From Amesomyces nigricolor (taxonomy: Eukaryota > Ascomycota > Sordariomycetes > Sordariales > Chaetomiaceae): a stretch of DNA of 64,000 bases. Shown here one piece after another: positions 33,430 through 45,429 of this stretch. The position numbers were made by a program, and so were the translations under genes. Position 1 is the stretch's first letter. Each line of letters begins with the position of its first letter. Under the pieces are notes generated by a model. The model searched no databases. It was not told the DNA's origin and was given only the letters and a program-made list of their open reading frames with translations. The DNA is taken from contig SRKS01000004.1 of assembly GCA_004802645.1 (NCBI GenBank), forward strand, positions 3,038,001 to 3,102,000, read 5' to 3'.

Positions 33430-35052
33430 TCAGGCCTGTACCGCAAAACGGACCTTGGTTGGTGTGGGCGTGGGTGTGGGTAGCTCACGGCCGAGTGAGT
33501 TGGCCTGGGTGGGAGGAAGAAGGTTGTCCTCGTCTGCTTCATCGTCCGACGAAATGATCGCACCCATAAATCGGCTGGCTCGAGGCGTGGGAGTTGGAGA
33601 GATGAGAGTTTGGGGCCGGCGTTGAGGATCGAAGGCGTCTGCGGATGTCTTGACTGTAAGCATGGCCTTGAAACCGGCCTGCTCCTCGCTTCCCGTGTTT
33701 GTGGTAGCAGCAGCTGTGACATCCTGATCTTGAGCAGTGAAGGCCCCGTCACTCATAGCCACACCAGCACCCTCCACTGGAATCAACCCCTTCGGCACCC
33801 AACCAACCGGCTTTCCGCCTGTCTACACACCCATGTTAGGCCACTGTCCCTTTTCTATCTTGAGGATAAACTTACCGGCGGCTGATACTGAAAAAACGGA
33901 TTCTCCGTCGTGCCAGCCCGGACGAGGCGCTCGGCCCAGGAAATGCCGGTTTTGACCTGGAAGAAAGACTTGAAGAGCTCAAACTCTTGGGCGAAAACAC
34001 CAGGCGCGTAGCTGGGGCGGTGGATCTTGGCTTGGGTGTCGCCTTTCTTTTTGTAGTAGCGCGCGACGAACCAGTAGAGGCGGGGGAGGGCGTTGGATTC
34101 GTAGATCTGTCGGGTGGGTGTTAGTTGGGGGTTTGGGGGTAGTTGGGAGGTTGGGATTTAATAAGATGGTGTTGGGCAGAGAGAAGAGGTTGCATGGAGG
34201 AAGGGGAGTTTGGAAGGGTGGATGTGTAAGTGGTTGGAGGTCTGTCCCGGTTGGGAAAGGGAAACATAAGACGAATAGCCCCCGGACAACAACAACAAAC
34301 CGAAAATTTGACCCACCGCCAGAATATACTTCTCCTTCTGAACGCCCGCCTCCTCATTATCCCGCGTCAGCAACACCTCATACGGGAAGAACGTGTAATC
34401 CCGGTAAAGATGGTAGAGATCTAACTCATTAGCAACCACCAACCCCAACCACTAAACGAGCCAAACTCACTCGGATTAACCTCCTTCTCAGCCTTCTCCA
34501 ACCCCTTCAGAACCATCTGCCGTCTCCTCTCCCTCTCGCGCTCCCTCTTCAGCTCCTTCAGGTACGAGTATGGCTCCTCGTTCAGTCGCTTGCGCTGGAG
34601 CATCGAATCCTCAAGCCAGTCCAACGAAACGACCTTGCACGTCTTGGGGCGTTTGAGCGCTGCTTTGACTGTCAACCACGTTAGTCAATCCACACCCTCC
34701 CCCCAACTCCCTTGAAGAGCAGACCCTCCGCCCACAACCCAGCAGAGCAACAAGGAAATAAAGCAACAAAAAAAAAAAAAGACTTACCCAACCCACTCAT
34801 CCGCCGAAACTCCTCCCTCGAACAAACCACATGCGTAACCTTCCCATCCTCGCCGCCTCCACCAGCACCACTAACAGTTTCCGAGATACCCTTGCCGCCG
34901 GCCTGTTGCACCCCATGACGCAGAAACTTCCCCTCGCGCAGCCCAACCCATCTTGCAATATTGGCGTCGGTCCACTGGGCACTGCCGTTGAGGTTGCCTA
35001 CTGCGGCGATGGTTAGGCCGCGGAAGATGGGTTTTTCTTTGCGGACGTGCAT
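33430..35052 (-). CDS. BRCT-domain protein
   Basis: Probable nuclear protein with one N-terminal BRCT domain; precise function not recognised. Five exons (34788-35052, 34471-34668, 34317-34420, 33876-34106, 33430-33822) give 396 residues. The BRCT part spans about 7-115: IFRGLTIAAVGNLNG, WTDANIARWVGLREGKF, VTHVVCSREEF, then after the first intron CKVVSLDWLEDSMLQRKRL, with the Trp typical of BRCT helix 3. The next exons give LYHLYRDYTFFPYEVLLTRD and ALPRLYWFVARYYKKKGD, a conserved region seen in fungal BRCT proteins. The C-terminal 130 residues are low complexity with SSDDEADED and TPTPTPTP. Each intron was placed so that the family-like segments join in frame. Confidence 0.85.
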
Positions 35053-35807
35053 TGTATTTGTGTTCTTGCGTTGTCTGGGGTTGGTGAGGCTGTGGTGTCT
35101 CGCCTGGTGGGTTGTCTGGTCCCTTGGCTGGTCTATTGTCTGGGCCCGGTTGTTGAGAGTAAGTGAGTGAGCGAGCGAGTGGTATCTGTTGGTGTATGAA
35201 GTATTGGTGGCTGAAGGGAAGAGGAGAAAAACTAGGAGAGTAGGAGGAAGAAGAGGAAAGAAAGGAAGGAAGGAGGACGAGATTAAGAAGCAGAGTAAGA
35301 AAGAAGAGAGGGGGGAAGAAGGCTTAGGAAGGCGTGGTAAGTGGGCAGTTGGTAGTAAGATGAAAAAAATAAGAGGAAAGGTGAAGGAGTGGATGATTAT
35401 GTCCTGGTTGATATGCAAGAAGGGTTGTGTCGAAGAGGTGGAGGACTTCAAGAGAGTCCACTGAGTCTGAGAAAAGAAACGACCGATGTAGAGAGCAGCA
35501 GGAAGAATGTGTTTTACAATATACAATAGGTGGTTTCTGTCAGTGGAGTTAAAAATAATCAGGGTTGCCATGTTCGTCCTGACATCAAAAGGGTTTGGTG
35601 GAATCTGATGATGAGTGCCGGAGGGAACAATGGGTTAAAAACCATTGCGTCTCAAGGTCCGCCGGTACCTTTACAAGAATAGAGAAGACCGCATCGCCAT
35701 CTCAGCCATCAAACCCCTGTAGAGTCAGAACCAACTTGAGCTCGTCTCAGCGGATCTTGAAATCAACAATCCGGTCATTTTTCTCCTGCTCTACCTCAAC
35801 CATCCAT
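35053..35807. other. Region between the BRCT gene start and TRP1 3' end
   Basis: Holds the BRCT-gene promoter, with an A/G-rich strand at 35210-35390 (CT-rich on the coding strand, probably 5' leader), and the TRP1 3' UTR. No gene is recognised. Confidence 0.4.
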
Positions 35808-38165
35808 TTACCGAATCGCCTTAGCAGCCTTCACAAACCCCCTAATCCTCTCCAGACTCTGCCTCCCCTCCACCTCCACCCCACTACTAACATCAACCCC
35901 CACGACCCTCTCCCCCAATCCCCCCAACGCCCTCACCATCTCCCCCACATTCTCCATCCCCAACCCGCCCGCCAAAAGCACCTCCAACCCCCCATCCCCC
36001 TTCAACACCCTCTTCACCCCCTCCACATCCAACACCTGCCCCGACCCAGCCCCCGAATCCAAAAGCGGCAGCGCATGATACCCCCTCACACCCACGCCAA
36101 TCTGGCCCGGCTTAAACTTCCTGATCACCGGCACCGGGATCAAGGTAGCCCACTCCAGCGGCTCGTCGCCATGCAGCTGGACCACGTCGAGGTTGTACAG
36201 GCGCTGCTTGTCGAGGATTTCCTGGAGGGGCTGGTTCATGAAGACGCCGACTAGCAAGGGGCGGCGCTCGCGCAGGAGGGCGGTAGAGTGGGTGAAGAAA
36301 TCCATTGTTTTGGTTTTGGTAGTAGGGGTGGTGATGGGATCCGATGAGTAGGAGGTGGTGGAGAGGAGGTGGTTGTGCACGGCGGCGGAGATGGCGAGCG
36401 CGGATTCGTGCGAGACGCATCGCTTGGTGCCCGGGACGAGGATCATGCCGATGAGATCGGCGCCCGCGGTGATGGCGGCCGTGGCGGCCTCGGGGGTGCG
36501 GGTGCCGCAGATTTTGACGAGGAGGGGGGAGGGTTTGGGGGTGGGGGTGGGTGCGGCCGGGCCGGCGCAGAGGTCGCGGATGAATTGGGAGGCGTCGGGG
36601 GAGCGCATGATGGCTTCGCCGACGAGCACGCCGTTGATGTTGTCCCGCTTGCAGTCGAGGACGTCCTGGTGCGAGTTGATGCCGCTAAGAGCGCACAGGA
36701 AGGTGTCCTTGGGCACCATGCTGCGCAGGCGGCCGGTGGTGCCGAGGTCGACTTCGAAGTTCTCGAGGTTGCGGTTGTTGACGCCGATGGCCTTGGCGCC
36801 GAGCTTGATGGCGATGGCCATTTCGTCGGCGTTTTGGACTTCGACGAGGGGCTCCATACCGAGCGAGAGGGAGTACTTGTAGAGGCGCTCCAGGAGATCG
36901 AGCTCCAGCATCTTGACGATCAGCAGCACGGTGTCCGCGCCTGCGAGTCGCGCCTCCAGGATCTGATACTCCTCGAAAATGAACTCCTTCCGGAGCACTG
37001 CCGGGCGGTTTGGCATGCCGTTCAGGACCTGGCGCACGGCGCGAAGATCCTCGATGCTCCCCTTAAACCACTCAGGCTCAGTGAGGACTGAGATGACGCT
37101 GGCGCCAGCAAGCGCATACTTCCGCGCCTGGCTGGGAGCGTCAATGTCCAGGGCAAAGATGCCCTTTGACGGCGAGCCCCTCTTGATCTCGGCCATGAGA
37201 GCCACATCAAACGGCGACTGGCGCAACCGGTCAAGGAGCGAGATCTGGGGCGGGGCGAGGTTCAGGTCGTAGGCAGCCTGGAGATCAGAGGGCCGTTGAG
37301 AGGGAATCTGCTTCTGGGTAGCAACAGCGGCCTTGCGGTGGGCGTAAATCTTCTGGAGGATGTTGTTCTTCTTCGGAGCAGATGCGTCGGTCGTGGATGG
37401 GGCTGGGGCCTCTTTGTTGGCCTTCTGTAGCTGCTCGTTCTCGGCCCAAGTACCTCCCTGGAGATGCAGGAAGTTCCTGACCATGGTACGCCCGTCCGCG
37501 GAGAGAATGCTCTCGGGGTGGAATTGCACAGCCTCGATGGTGTACTCCTTGTGGCGGACGCCCATGATCACGCCCTTAGTGCCATCGTCGTTGGGAATCC
37601 AGGAGGTGACCTCAAGACACTTGGGCAGAGTGACGTGGGTACCAGCAAGAGAGTGGTAGCGGGTGACAGGAAGACCTTGGGCCAGACCGTCATACACACC
37701 CTTCGCGTCGTGGCTCAGGGGCGAGGTTTTGCCGTGCAGAATCTCGCCAGCAAAGCTCACATCACCTCCGTACACATCGAGGATGCATTGTCTAGGTGAG
37801 ATGTCAGTGAAGGGCCAAGGGCCGCTCAAGGGTTTAACTTACTGCCCCATGCACACACCGAAGATGGGGATCTTGCCGGCATAGTGCTTGATGGCGTCGC
37901 GGCTAATGCCCGAGTCGGTTTGCGGGTGCCCTGGTCCTGGGCTGATGACCAGCTGAGTCGGGTTCTTTGCAATAAGCTCGTCCAAAGTAATCTTGTCATT
38001 CCGGACTACGGTCACAGTGGCGCCCTCGAGGACCAGGTACTGGTACACGTTCCAGGTGAAGGAGTCATAATTGTCGATGAGGATGAGGTTGGAGGCAGTC
38101 GGGACCAGGGGCGACGGATCGGGGTGGTGGGGTGAGTGGTCGATGATGTCCACGGCGGCGGGCAT
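35808..38165 (-). CDS. trp-1: Trifunctional tryptophan enzyme: anthranilate synthase component II / IGPS / PRAI
   Basis: One 768-residue protein with three activities of tryptophan synthesis. Residues about 24-230 form the glutamine amidotransferase of anthranilate synthase (LILIDNYDSFTWNVYQYL, nucleophile Cys105 in GVCMGQQC, FHPES). Residues about 255-515 form indole-3-glycerol-phosphate synthase (AEIKRGSPSKG, RKEFIFEEYQI, GVNNRNLENF, LSGINSHQDV). Residues about 525-768 form phosphoribosylanthranilate isomerase (VKICGTRTPEAA, LVGVFMNQPLQEI, DVVQLHGDEP, LAGGLGMENV). Two exons, 37843-38165 and 35808-37791; the intron (37792-37842) splits GQ|QC beside the active Cys. Domain order and length match Neurospora trp-1. 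A consensus Gcn4/CPC1 site lies 217 bases upstream of the start. Confidence 0.97.
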
Positions 38166-38879
38166 TTTGGTTGGCTTTGGAGGTGAGGTTTTGTGTCTTG
38201 TCTTTTTTCTGTCACCTCACCGAGTTCGGAGGGAGGGGTCTCGGGGGTGGTTGAGAGTTGAGTTGAGACGGCGAAAGAATGTAAAAAGCTGAAAGATTGA
38301 ACCAAAGACGCTTTACGGCACCGTGGTCTCTCTGAAGTTGTCCTGAGTCTCTTCAATCTGGAAGTCTTTCAGACAACTCAGTGAGTCACCTCGCTTTCGC
38401 GTATCTGGGACTGGAATGTAGCGAGATAGCCGTTGGGAGAAGACACTCCTCAAAGCAAAATCGGACCTTGAAATGCCGTGTGTATCGTACCGTAACGCAA
38501 GGGGCCAGAGTCAGTTCCTGACTCCACCTGCATCTTGAAGCAGGGGCAAACAGCGCCAAGCTTTTGGTCAAAATAACAGTGCGGATACGCACTGTGATAC
38601 AGCCAGTAGCTCTTATCGATAAGCACTCTAGCTGAAAAATAGCGGGCAAGGAACGAACCGCCTGGGCAACGGACTGGAGAGCTTGGGCCCGCGTTGGGAG
38701 GAGCGCGTCAATGAGGTTCTCAGTTGACATTTCCATTTTCCAGTCAACATTGGACATCCCACTCCAACCCTTCCTTCCATTTCCCGCAACACTCGCTTCC
38801 CAACTCCTGGAACGACGCTCAGGCCGTTGCATACCATATCCAGGACCGCTCATTCTCACCCGCATGGAGACTGCCTCCA
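38166..38879. promoter_or_regulatory. Divergent promoter region, TRP1 / NUP192
   Basis: 714 bases between divergent starts, with a TGAGTCA site (listed separately) and further TGACTC-like half matches near 38505-38525. No gene is seen. Confidence 0.55.
38382..38388. promoter_or_regulatory. Gcn4/CPC1-type site TGAGTCA
   Basis: Perfect match to the TGASTCA consensus of the bZIP regulator Gcn4/CPC1, which induces amino-acid biosynthesis genes. It is 217 bases upstream of the TRP1 start, a usual distance for cross-pathway control. Confidence 0.7.
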
Positions 38880-41800
38880 ATGGCTACCCTGACCGATAGA
38901 ACATATTTTCCTCCGCTGGAGGAGTGTTTAAGCGGAAAGAAAATCATCCTGTACGATGCGCTCTCCTGTTATAGTCCCCGGCCATGGAAGTACTGACATT
39001 AGTTGACTCTCTCTAGCTCATGGCGCCTTGTCGCATCCGCCCTCGAGGACCTGTCATGCGACCGACTCAACAGCGCCGCCGTGTCGGCCTTCCTCAAAGA
39101 TGGCTACGTCCACCAGTTGCTTAGGGAACCCACCAAGACCTTCGCGGCACCAACGAACCAGACGAAGCTCGATTTTGAGACCAAAACCGGCGCAATCAAC
39201 ATCGCTCCCTCACCAAACGATCCTTACAACCTTGACACCCTCAAAGGCGACGCACAATGGCTCAGCAAGAACGCCAACATCAACGAGGTCGCCGCCCTCC
39301 GCGTTGTGCTTGTCGAATACCAGTCGCGCGCCCACAGCCATCTCACGGGGCCGCTATCCACCCAGGATGTCGCCAATATCCAGGAGGCGGCCGGCGTAGG
39401 CGATGCGCAGGCCTCTGCCATCCTTGCGCTCTTAAACGTCACCACCGTTGTCGACGCCGAATCGACCTGGGCCGAGTTTGAGAAGGAGGTCCCGCGCCGC
39501 CAGCGTCTTCTGACTACCTACTTGTCGGAGCGGCGGTCGTTCCTGGCTGCCGCTGACGCTTTCATCACGTTTCTGCTCCACTCGAGATCATCCGGCGCCG
39601 CCCCAGACTTGCATCGCTTGCGTCGTGCCGTCTTCAAGGAGGCCTTTGGGTTCGACGAGGACGCGCCAAACCCCGACACAACAAGACTCGAAGCTCTTGC
39701 TCCGATATACATCAGCACGCTGGAGGATTGCTTTCAACGGACACAAGCAGTCCCTACGTCCCTGGAAGACGAGATGGTGACTGACCTGTTCGAGGTCGAC
39801 TGGATCAGGACCACCCTTACAGAGGCTATTCACGCCATTTCGCTGGCCTTCCAGATCTTGGACCTTAGGGGTCCGATATTCGCCCCGCCCGAGCTGGCCA
39901 CTCAATGGTTCGGGTTGATGGACCTCTGCGAGTTCTTCGAGTCAGTCGCTGGGGGCCACGAGCTCATTGTTGAACTCGTATTGCCGCTTCGCACTTTGAT
40001 TGCCGCCTTTTCGTTGAAGCTGCTCAATATCGACCGGGCGCTCTTGCATTTGGATCAAGACGTGGATCTTCTCGACTCTGAGGAACCATATCTGAATTCG
40101 TCCGACGCTCTCAACCAAATCCACAACACCCTTGCCGCCGCTGCTGCTGCCAACTTGATGACGACCATGCCTGCTGTCTTCGCCTGGTCGCTCATCCTGC
40201 ACCAGATGCACCTCGGCTACCAAGAACGCGCGGAACGGCGCGATCTCTTGCAGAACCAGCGGGCACAGGCCGGATTTGAGTTGGAGTACGAGCCATCCGG
40301 GCGACAGCGGAGGAACTCGGCTGGCAGCATCGTCTCTATTGAGGCGTCGCCCTACGACGTCTTCCTCGCATCTCAGCAGCTGGAGCGGAGCATCGAACCT
40401 GCCGAGAATATGGCGCGCGTGGCAACTACTCGGGGACAAGTGTACGACCTCATGTCCGAGATGGCGTCGTGTCTGGGAAGCGGTCAGATCGCTGCTTTCC
40501 GGACCGTCTTTGGCGCCCGCGCCCGCGTGGTCTTCCAAGATCTCCTCAAAAGAAGCGCCCATTACGTCGGTTACCAAGCAGAGCCGGTCTCATGCTTGCT
40601 CTCCGTCCTCTCCGGCGGCAGCCAATACTGGGATATCTCGCGGGACGCCCCTTCCAGCGACTCTGCCCTGGACCTCTACACGCGCATGCTAAAAGACGAG
40701 ACACTTGACACTCAATACACCTCTCAGGCACTAAACCGCTTCCCCTACGAATTCCTCCCCTTTGCCTCGCTCTGCCGCATCTTGTCAGCTGCCCTGGTTT
40801 CCGACGAGGAGAACTTCGAGCGCGTTATGGGGCTTCTGCTTCGAACGCCCAGCCTGACCGTCGACTGGGACCCTCGATGGGACAGGTCGTACGAGCTGGT
40901 CTTCGAGGAGGAGAACACTAATTCCTTCCGTCTCACCAGGGACATTGATCTGTTCGACTCAACACCCAAAACGAACAGGCGGATGCTGCCCGAGGAGAAA
41001 TGCACAATCCCCCGCGGGACATACGGGCGCTTCGTCTCGGACGTGGGCAGGATAGCCAAGCTGGAATTCGAGCACTCCGCCCTGGCCGTCTTCGGCAAGC
41101 GTTTGGAGGTGAACTTGATGGAAGGTGCTTTGGACACAGGGCTGGGCTACTTGACGATGGATGAACTAATTGAGGGGCTATCACTTCTCACGACAGTCCT
41201 TCGGGCTGAGTCGCTGAGGTCGTCCAAAGCGGACGCGGACCGTGGGCTCAAGATCCTGACGGAAGCCAGCCGCTTGCTTCCGCCAAACAGGGACATCATC
41301 GGCATCGTCTGCGACATTCTCGACAGTCTGGTCGAGGAGGAGCTTGCAGATTTGGATGGCCCCAAGATCGCCGCCTTGACAACCTGTCTCCAATTCCTGC
41401 ATGCGACACTCCCAGTGTGCCCCGGCCGGGTCTGGGCCTACATGGCCCGGTGCGCGCTCATCAACAGCGACACCCGGTCTGGGCGTCTGCCGAGGATTAC
41501 GGGTAACCTCGACATGTTTGCCGAGAGGTTCGACGTGCTCCTGTCTGCGGTGAAGCTCTTTGATAGCTTGGTAGAGAGTGCCATGACAAGCGCTGTTCTG
41601 AGGAGGGCGGGGAGCAGCCTTACCCCCAGAAAGGGCGAAGAAAACCCCTGGATTGGGACGTCTGACAAGATCGTGTCCCGGGTATCTCTATCGATCGCTC
41701 AGGCCACTCTCGATGCTTTTGAGAACTCGGCCACCTGGAGGTTTCCCTCCGAGCTTGACCGTAGCGTCTTGGTCAGAGACGTTGTGGGCATCATGAACAA

Positions 41801-44452
41801 GCTCGTTTCATACACCTACAGCGTTGGTTTAACCGATGGGCCGAAGAGCTTGACAAGCCCTCTCGCACCTGCGGCTGGATACATCATTGAGAGCTTCCTC
41901 TCGCCATCATCTAGCTCTCTCCGGTTCCAGCCGCTCCTGGGAACTCTCCTGGCCGCCTTCCAGATCCCCGACTCAACCCTGTACCAGCGACGTACCAGGA
42001 TCGTTTCTGAGAGGCTGACGACAGTTCTCGCTTTTGCCACCACTCTTCTTTGGGTTGCTGAATACCTGGACCTGGCCTCTTCTGTCATTCAAACCCAGCT
42101 CTTCAAGTCGGCGTCTGTTATTGCGCGCTTACCAGCCATCAAGCATTCCTTCAAGATGCCCGCCATCTCTCTCCTCAGCGCACTCGTGGAGAGCGCTGGC
42201 AAGGGCAGCGGCGAACCACCATCCCTCCTGGGCTACCTTGGACCGCAGATTTCGCGGTCATTCATCCAGATCGCCTCGCAACTTGACAAGCCCTTTGACA
42301 GGATACCACAAGTCGTGAGCACCTGGAGATTCTTCTCGACGATCCTGCGGAATCGCCAACAATGGATGGCCAACTGCCTACTCACGGGCAAGACACCGCG
42401 CGAAGCGCTCAAGGGCGACGCCAAGATCTCGCAGCTCACCGCCGGCTCCGTGCTGTCCACCGCACTGGAGAAGCTGCGCAGTATCAAGACTATCTCGAGC
42501 CAGGAAGCCCTGGCCGTTCTCGACTTCTTCACGTCCGCGCAGAACTACTGGCCGTGGACCATCTTCGCCATGCAGAAGGACAAGGCCTTCCTGCAGGACC
42601 TGCGGGCGTACGTCCGCGATCTCAAGACCCCGGCAGTGGTGTCCAAGGCCGACCCGGCCGAGGCCTGCTACCAGGCGCGGATAGCAGCCTACATTGCCGA
42701 GACGTTCGCCATGCAGCTGTACCATCTGCGCCAAATGCGGCAGGAGCAGAGCTTTGCTGCGGAGGTTGTCAACGACCTGGATTACTTCCTTCGGGACGGT
42801 GTTATGGTGGGGGATTACAACTCGTCGCTGCATTCTAACTTCGCGAGGAACTTTGCGAAGCGGTATGCAGGGTGCTCGGTGGAAGATTTCAAGAGGACAC
42901 TGCTGGTGCCGAGGGACCTTGGGTCGCAGTATTACTATGCGCTTGACTATGCGGATGTCATGCTCAACTACGATGCGGGCTGGGCTGGGTCGAAGCACAA
43001 TGGCTTCAAGCGGGAGATGGAGACGGCGAATCTGAATCTGTCGCTGGTGGAGGCTGAAGTGGTAAGTTAATCCATATCGAGAGTAGATGTTCCGCAAGCT
43101 AACTTTTGTAGTCGTTGTTCCACGCCTGGGAGTACCTGCTCCTGGAGCTCAGCATCTGCCTCCTGCCGAAGAACCAGGCCGTCGCGAGGCAGATGCTGCA
43201 GGTCGCTGAGCAGTGTCTCGAGGCGAACCAGCGGCCACAGCCGCCGGAGAACATCTTCGTCGTGCTCGGGCATGCACGGGCAAATCTGGCCTTGACACTC
43301 CTCCAGCGCCTCGCGGATTGCTCGCACCTCCCCAAGGACATCTCCCAGCTCCTGTCGCTCGTCTCGGCCACCATCAACGGCGTCGAGAACCCCTGGAGCA
43401 AATCCCAGATCTCGTACTTCCGCACCCTCCTCAAGATCCTCTTCGTCGTCCTGCGCGCCACCAAGCACTCCACCAACTCCGCCCCCTCCAAATCCTCCGA
43501 GAGCCCCGTCGCAGTCACCCAACTAGTTCTCACCACCCTCGACCGCGTCGTCGCGCGCTCCTTCCGCACACTGGCAGCCCTCGTCCACGACCCCGACGCG
43601 GCCACCACCCCCGAAGACCTCGCCCTCATAACCGCCATCCTCCAAGCCTGCCTCAGCGTCCCCGGCCTCGAGCAATGCCAACTCCAAGTTCTCAACATCA
43701 TGTCCTCGCACGACATCCTGCAGGTCGCCACCTCGCTCTTCTCCTGGTCCGATCGCCTCGCCGACAAAGGCGACCCCGTCTACGGCGAGCTCGCCCTGCT
43801 CCTCCTCCTCGAACTCTCCAGCCTGCCGGCCCTCGCCGAGCAACTCGCCTGCGACGGCCTCCTCGGCCACCTCACCTCCGCCAACCTCGCGGGCTTCATG
43901 CGCCGCGCCAACGTCGGCCCCTTCGCCGAAAACCCCGGCGCCGCGCGCTGCTACGCCATCTGGGCCAAGGGCATTTTACCTTTGTTACTCAACGTCCTCG
44001 GCGCACTGGGCGCCACCATCGCCCCCGAAGTAGCCTTCGTCCTCAACCAATTCCCTAACCTCCTGCGCTCTGCCGCGGAACGCCTCGAAACCCCCGGCCT
44101 CAACCGCACCACCACCTCCCACCAATCCCCGCACTTTATAGCCCTTGTCGCAATCGGCGAAGTCCACTCCCTCGCGCTACTTACCCGCGTGTTGGCGGCG
44201 TTGAGGGCGAATAACACGCGGGATATACCCGAGGTGGGGGGGTGGGATGCGGGCGCGGTGTTGGAGAATGTGGAGTTTTGGTTGGTGAGCAGGAAGGTGT
44301 TGAGGGAGAGGCTGGTGCCGTTGGGAGGGAGGGAGGTGGAGTGGAGGGGGAGGAGGGGGACGGAGGGGAGTGGGTGTGAGAATGGGTTGGAGGAGAGGGC
44401 GGTGGGGTTGTTGGGGGGGGTTAGGGATGTTTTGGGGGAGGAGGGGGAGTAG
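38880..44452 (+). CDS. NUP192: Nup192/Nup205 inner-ring nucleoporin
   Basis: Large alpha-solenoid scaffold of the nuclear pore inner ring. Three exons (38880-38950, 39017-43061, 43112-44452) give 1,818 residues, close to the size of Nup192 in related fungi. The protein starts MATLTDRTYFPPLEECLSGK. The first intron (38951-39016) joins KKIIL to SWRLVASALEDL. The second (43062-43111) joins EAEV to SLFHAWEYLLLELSICLLP. The body is almost entirely helical, Leu/Ala-rich, with no enzymatic motifs, as expected. Recognisable family stretches include LSGGSQYWDIS and NDLDYFLRDGVMVGDYNSSL. The last 70 residues are Gly/Arg/Glu-rich and weakly constrained. It is divergent from TRP1. Confidence 0.94.
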
Positions 44453-44951
44453 GGTTATTGAAGGGGAGGGGGGGTTGTGGTTTTGATATTTATTGGCATG
44501 TTTGTTTTAGTGGTGATGAAGAGGCGTTTTGTTGATTTTGATGATTTGAGATTTAGTTCTTGGTTCGACGTGATTTCACTGCTCTGAGCGCTGTGCCTGT
44601 CTGTAAAGGTATGGTTCTTGCATAAACATCCCAACAGCAACCGGAGAATGACCTCTCCGCTGCAACTGTGGCATCAGACCCAAATCAGACCCAAATCAGA
44701 CCCAAAGGATCAATCCATATTGTTACACAGACAGCAACGACTAACTCCCTGTCTATCCCATATCCCAATCCCCTCTAATGTACAGCCCATTTCATAGGCA
44801 CATGTAATTGCTCGCTTGCTCTCTGCCCGGTTGATTGGTTGTTTGAGTCGAGATCCCATCCATGCCCGCCTCCCCTCGCATCCCCCCCCTTCCCTTCATC
44901 TATCAATCAATCATCCTCCCATCCATCATCCACAATATCCCGAAGATCCCT
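44453..44951. other. Convergent 3' region, NUP192 / TIM9
   Basis: 499 bases. Apart from the 11-bp tandem repeat at 44673-44705, nothing is recognised. Confidence 0.4.
44673..44705. repeat. Tandem repeat, 11 bp x 3
   Basis: Three perfect head-to-tail copies of ATCAGACCCAA in the region between convergent genes. Confidence 0.9.
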
Positions 44952-45429
44952 TCACCGCTTCTGCTCAGCATTCGCCCCAGCATTCATCTCAGCAAAGCGC
45001 TCGCTCAGCCGCGTCTGCGTCGTCATGCTCTTGGTCACACACCGGCTGATGCAGCCGGTCTCGCGGCCGGAGAGCGCCTTGGACGTGAAGTCGTCGACGC
45101 AGGCGGTGAAGCAGTTGTCGACCATGCCGCCGAAGACCTGGGGGAGTTCTATTAGCAAGGGAGGATGGGATAGATGGGGATGGGGAATGGGAGTCGGGGG
45201 GCAAGGGAAAAGGGTGGAGGGGGGAAGGAATGGAATAGGGGAGGGGAGGGGGGGGAAGAGATGGGGCGTACGGTCATAAAGTCCTTGACTTGGCGCCGCT
45301 GCATGCGGGCCTCGAGTTCGCGCTCTTCGGCGGGAGTGAGTCTGGGTTGGGGAGAGGGAGGTTAGCTTGGTTGCTTGTATGGAGGTGTATTGCTAGTTCA
45401 GGGGGGGTGTTGGCATACCCGGCGTTCAT
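44952..45429 (-). CDS. TIM9: TIM9 small Tim chaperone
   Basis: Intermembrane-space chaperone that works with Tim10 to carry hydrophobic precursors to the TIM22 inner-membrane insertase. It has 88 residues. Three exons: 45419-45429 (11 bases, MNAG), 45272-45341 and 44952-45137. The protein shows LTPAEERELEARMQRRQVKD, then the twin CX3C motifs CFTAC and CISRC separated by 15 residues, and DDFTSKALSGRE between them, characteristic of Tim9. Both introns are GT...AG; the last exon alone would miss the N-terminal substrate-binding helix. The start is the only ATG that continues in frame across the small first exon. Confidence 0.95.
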
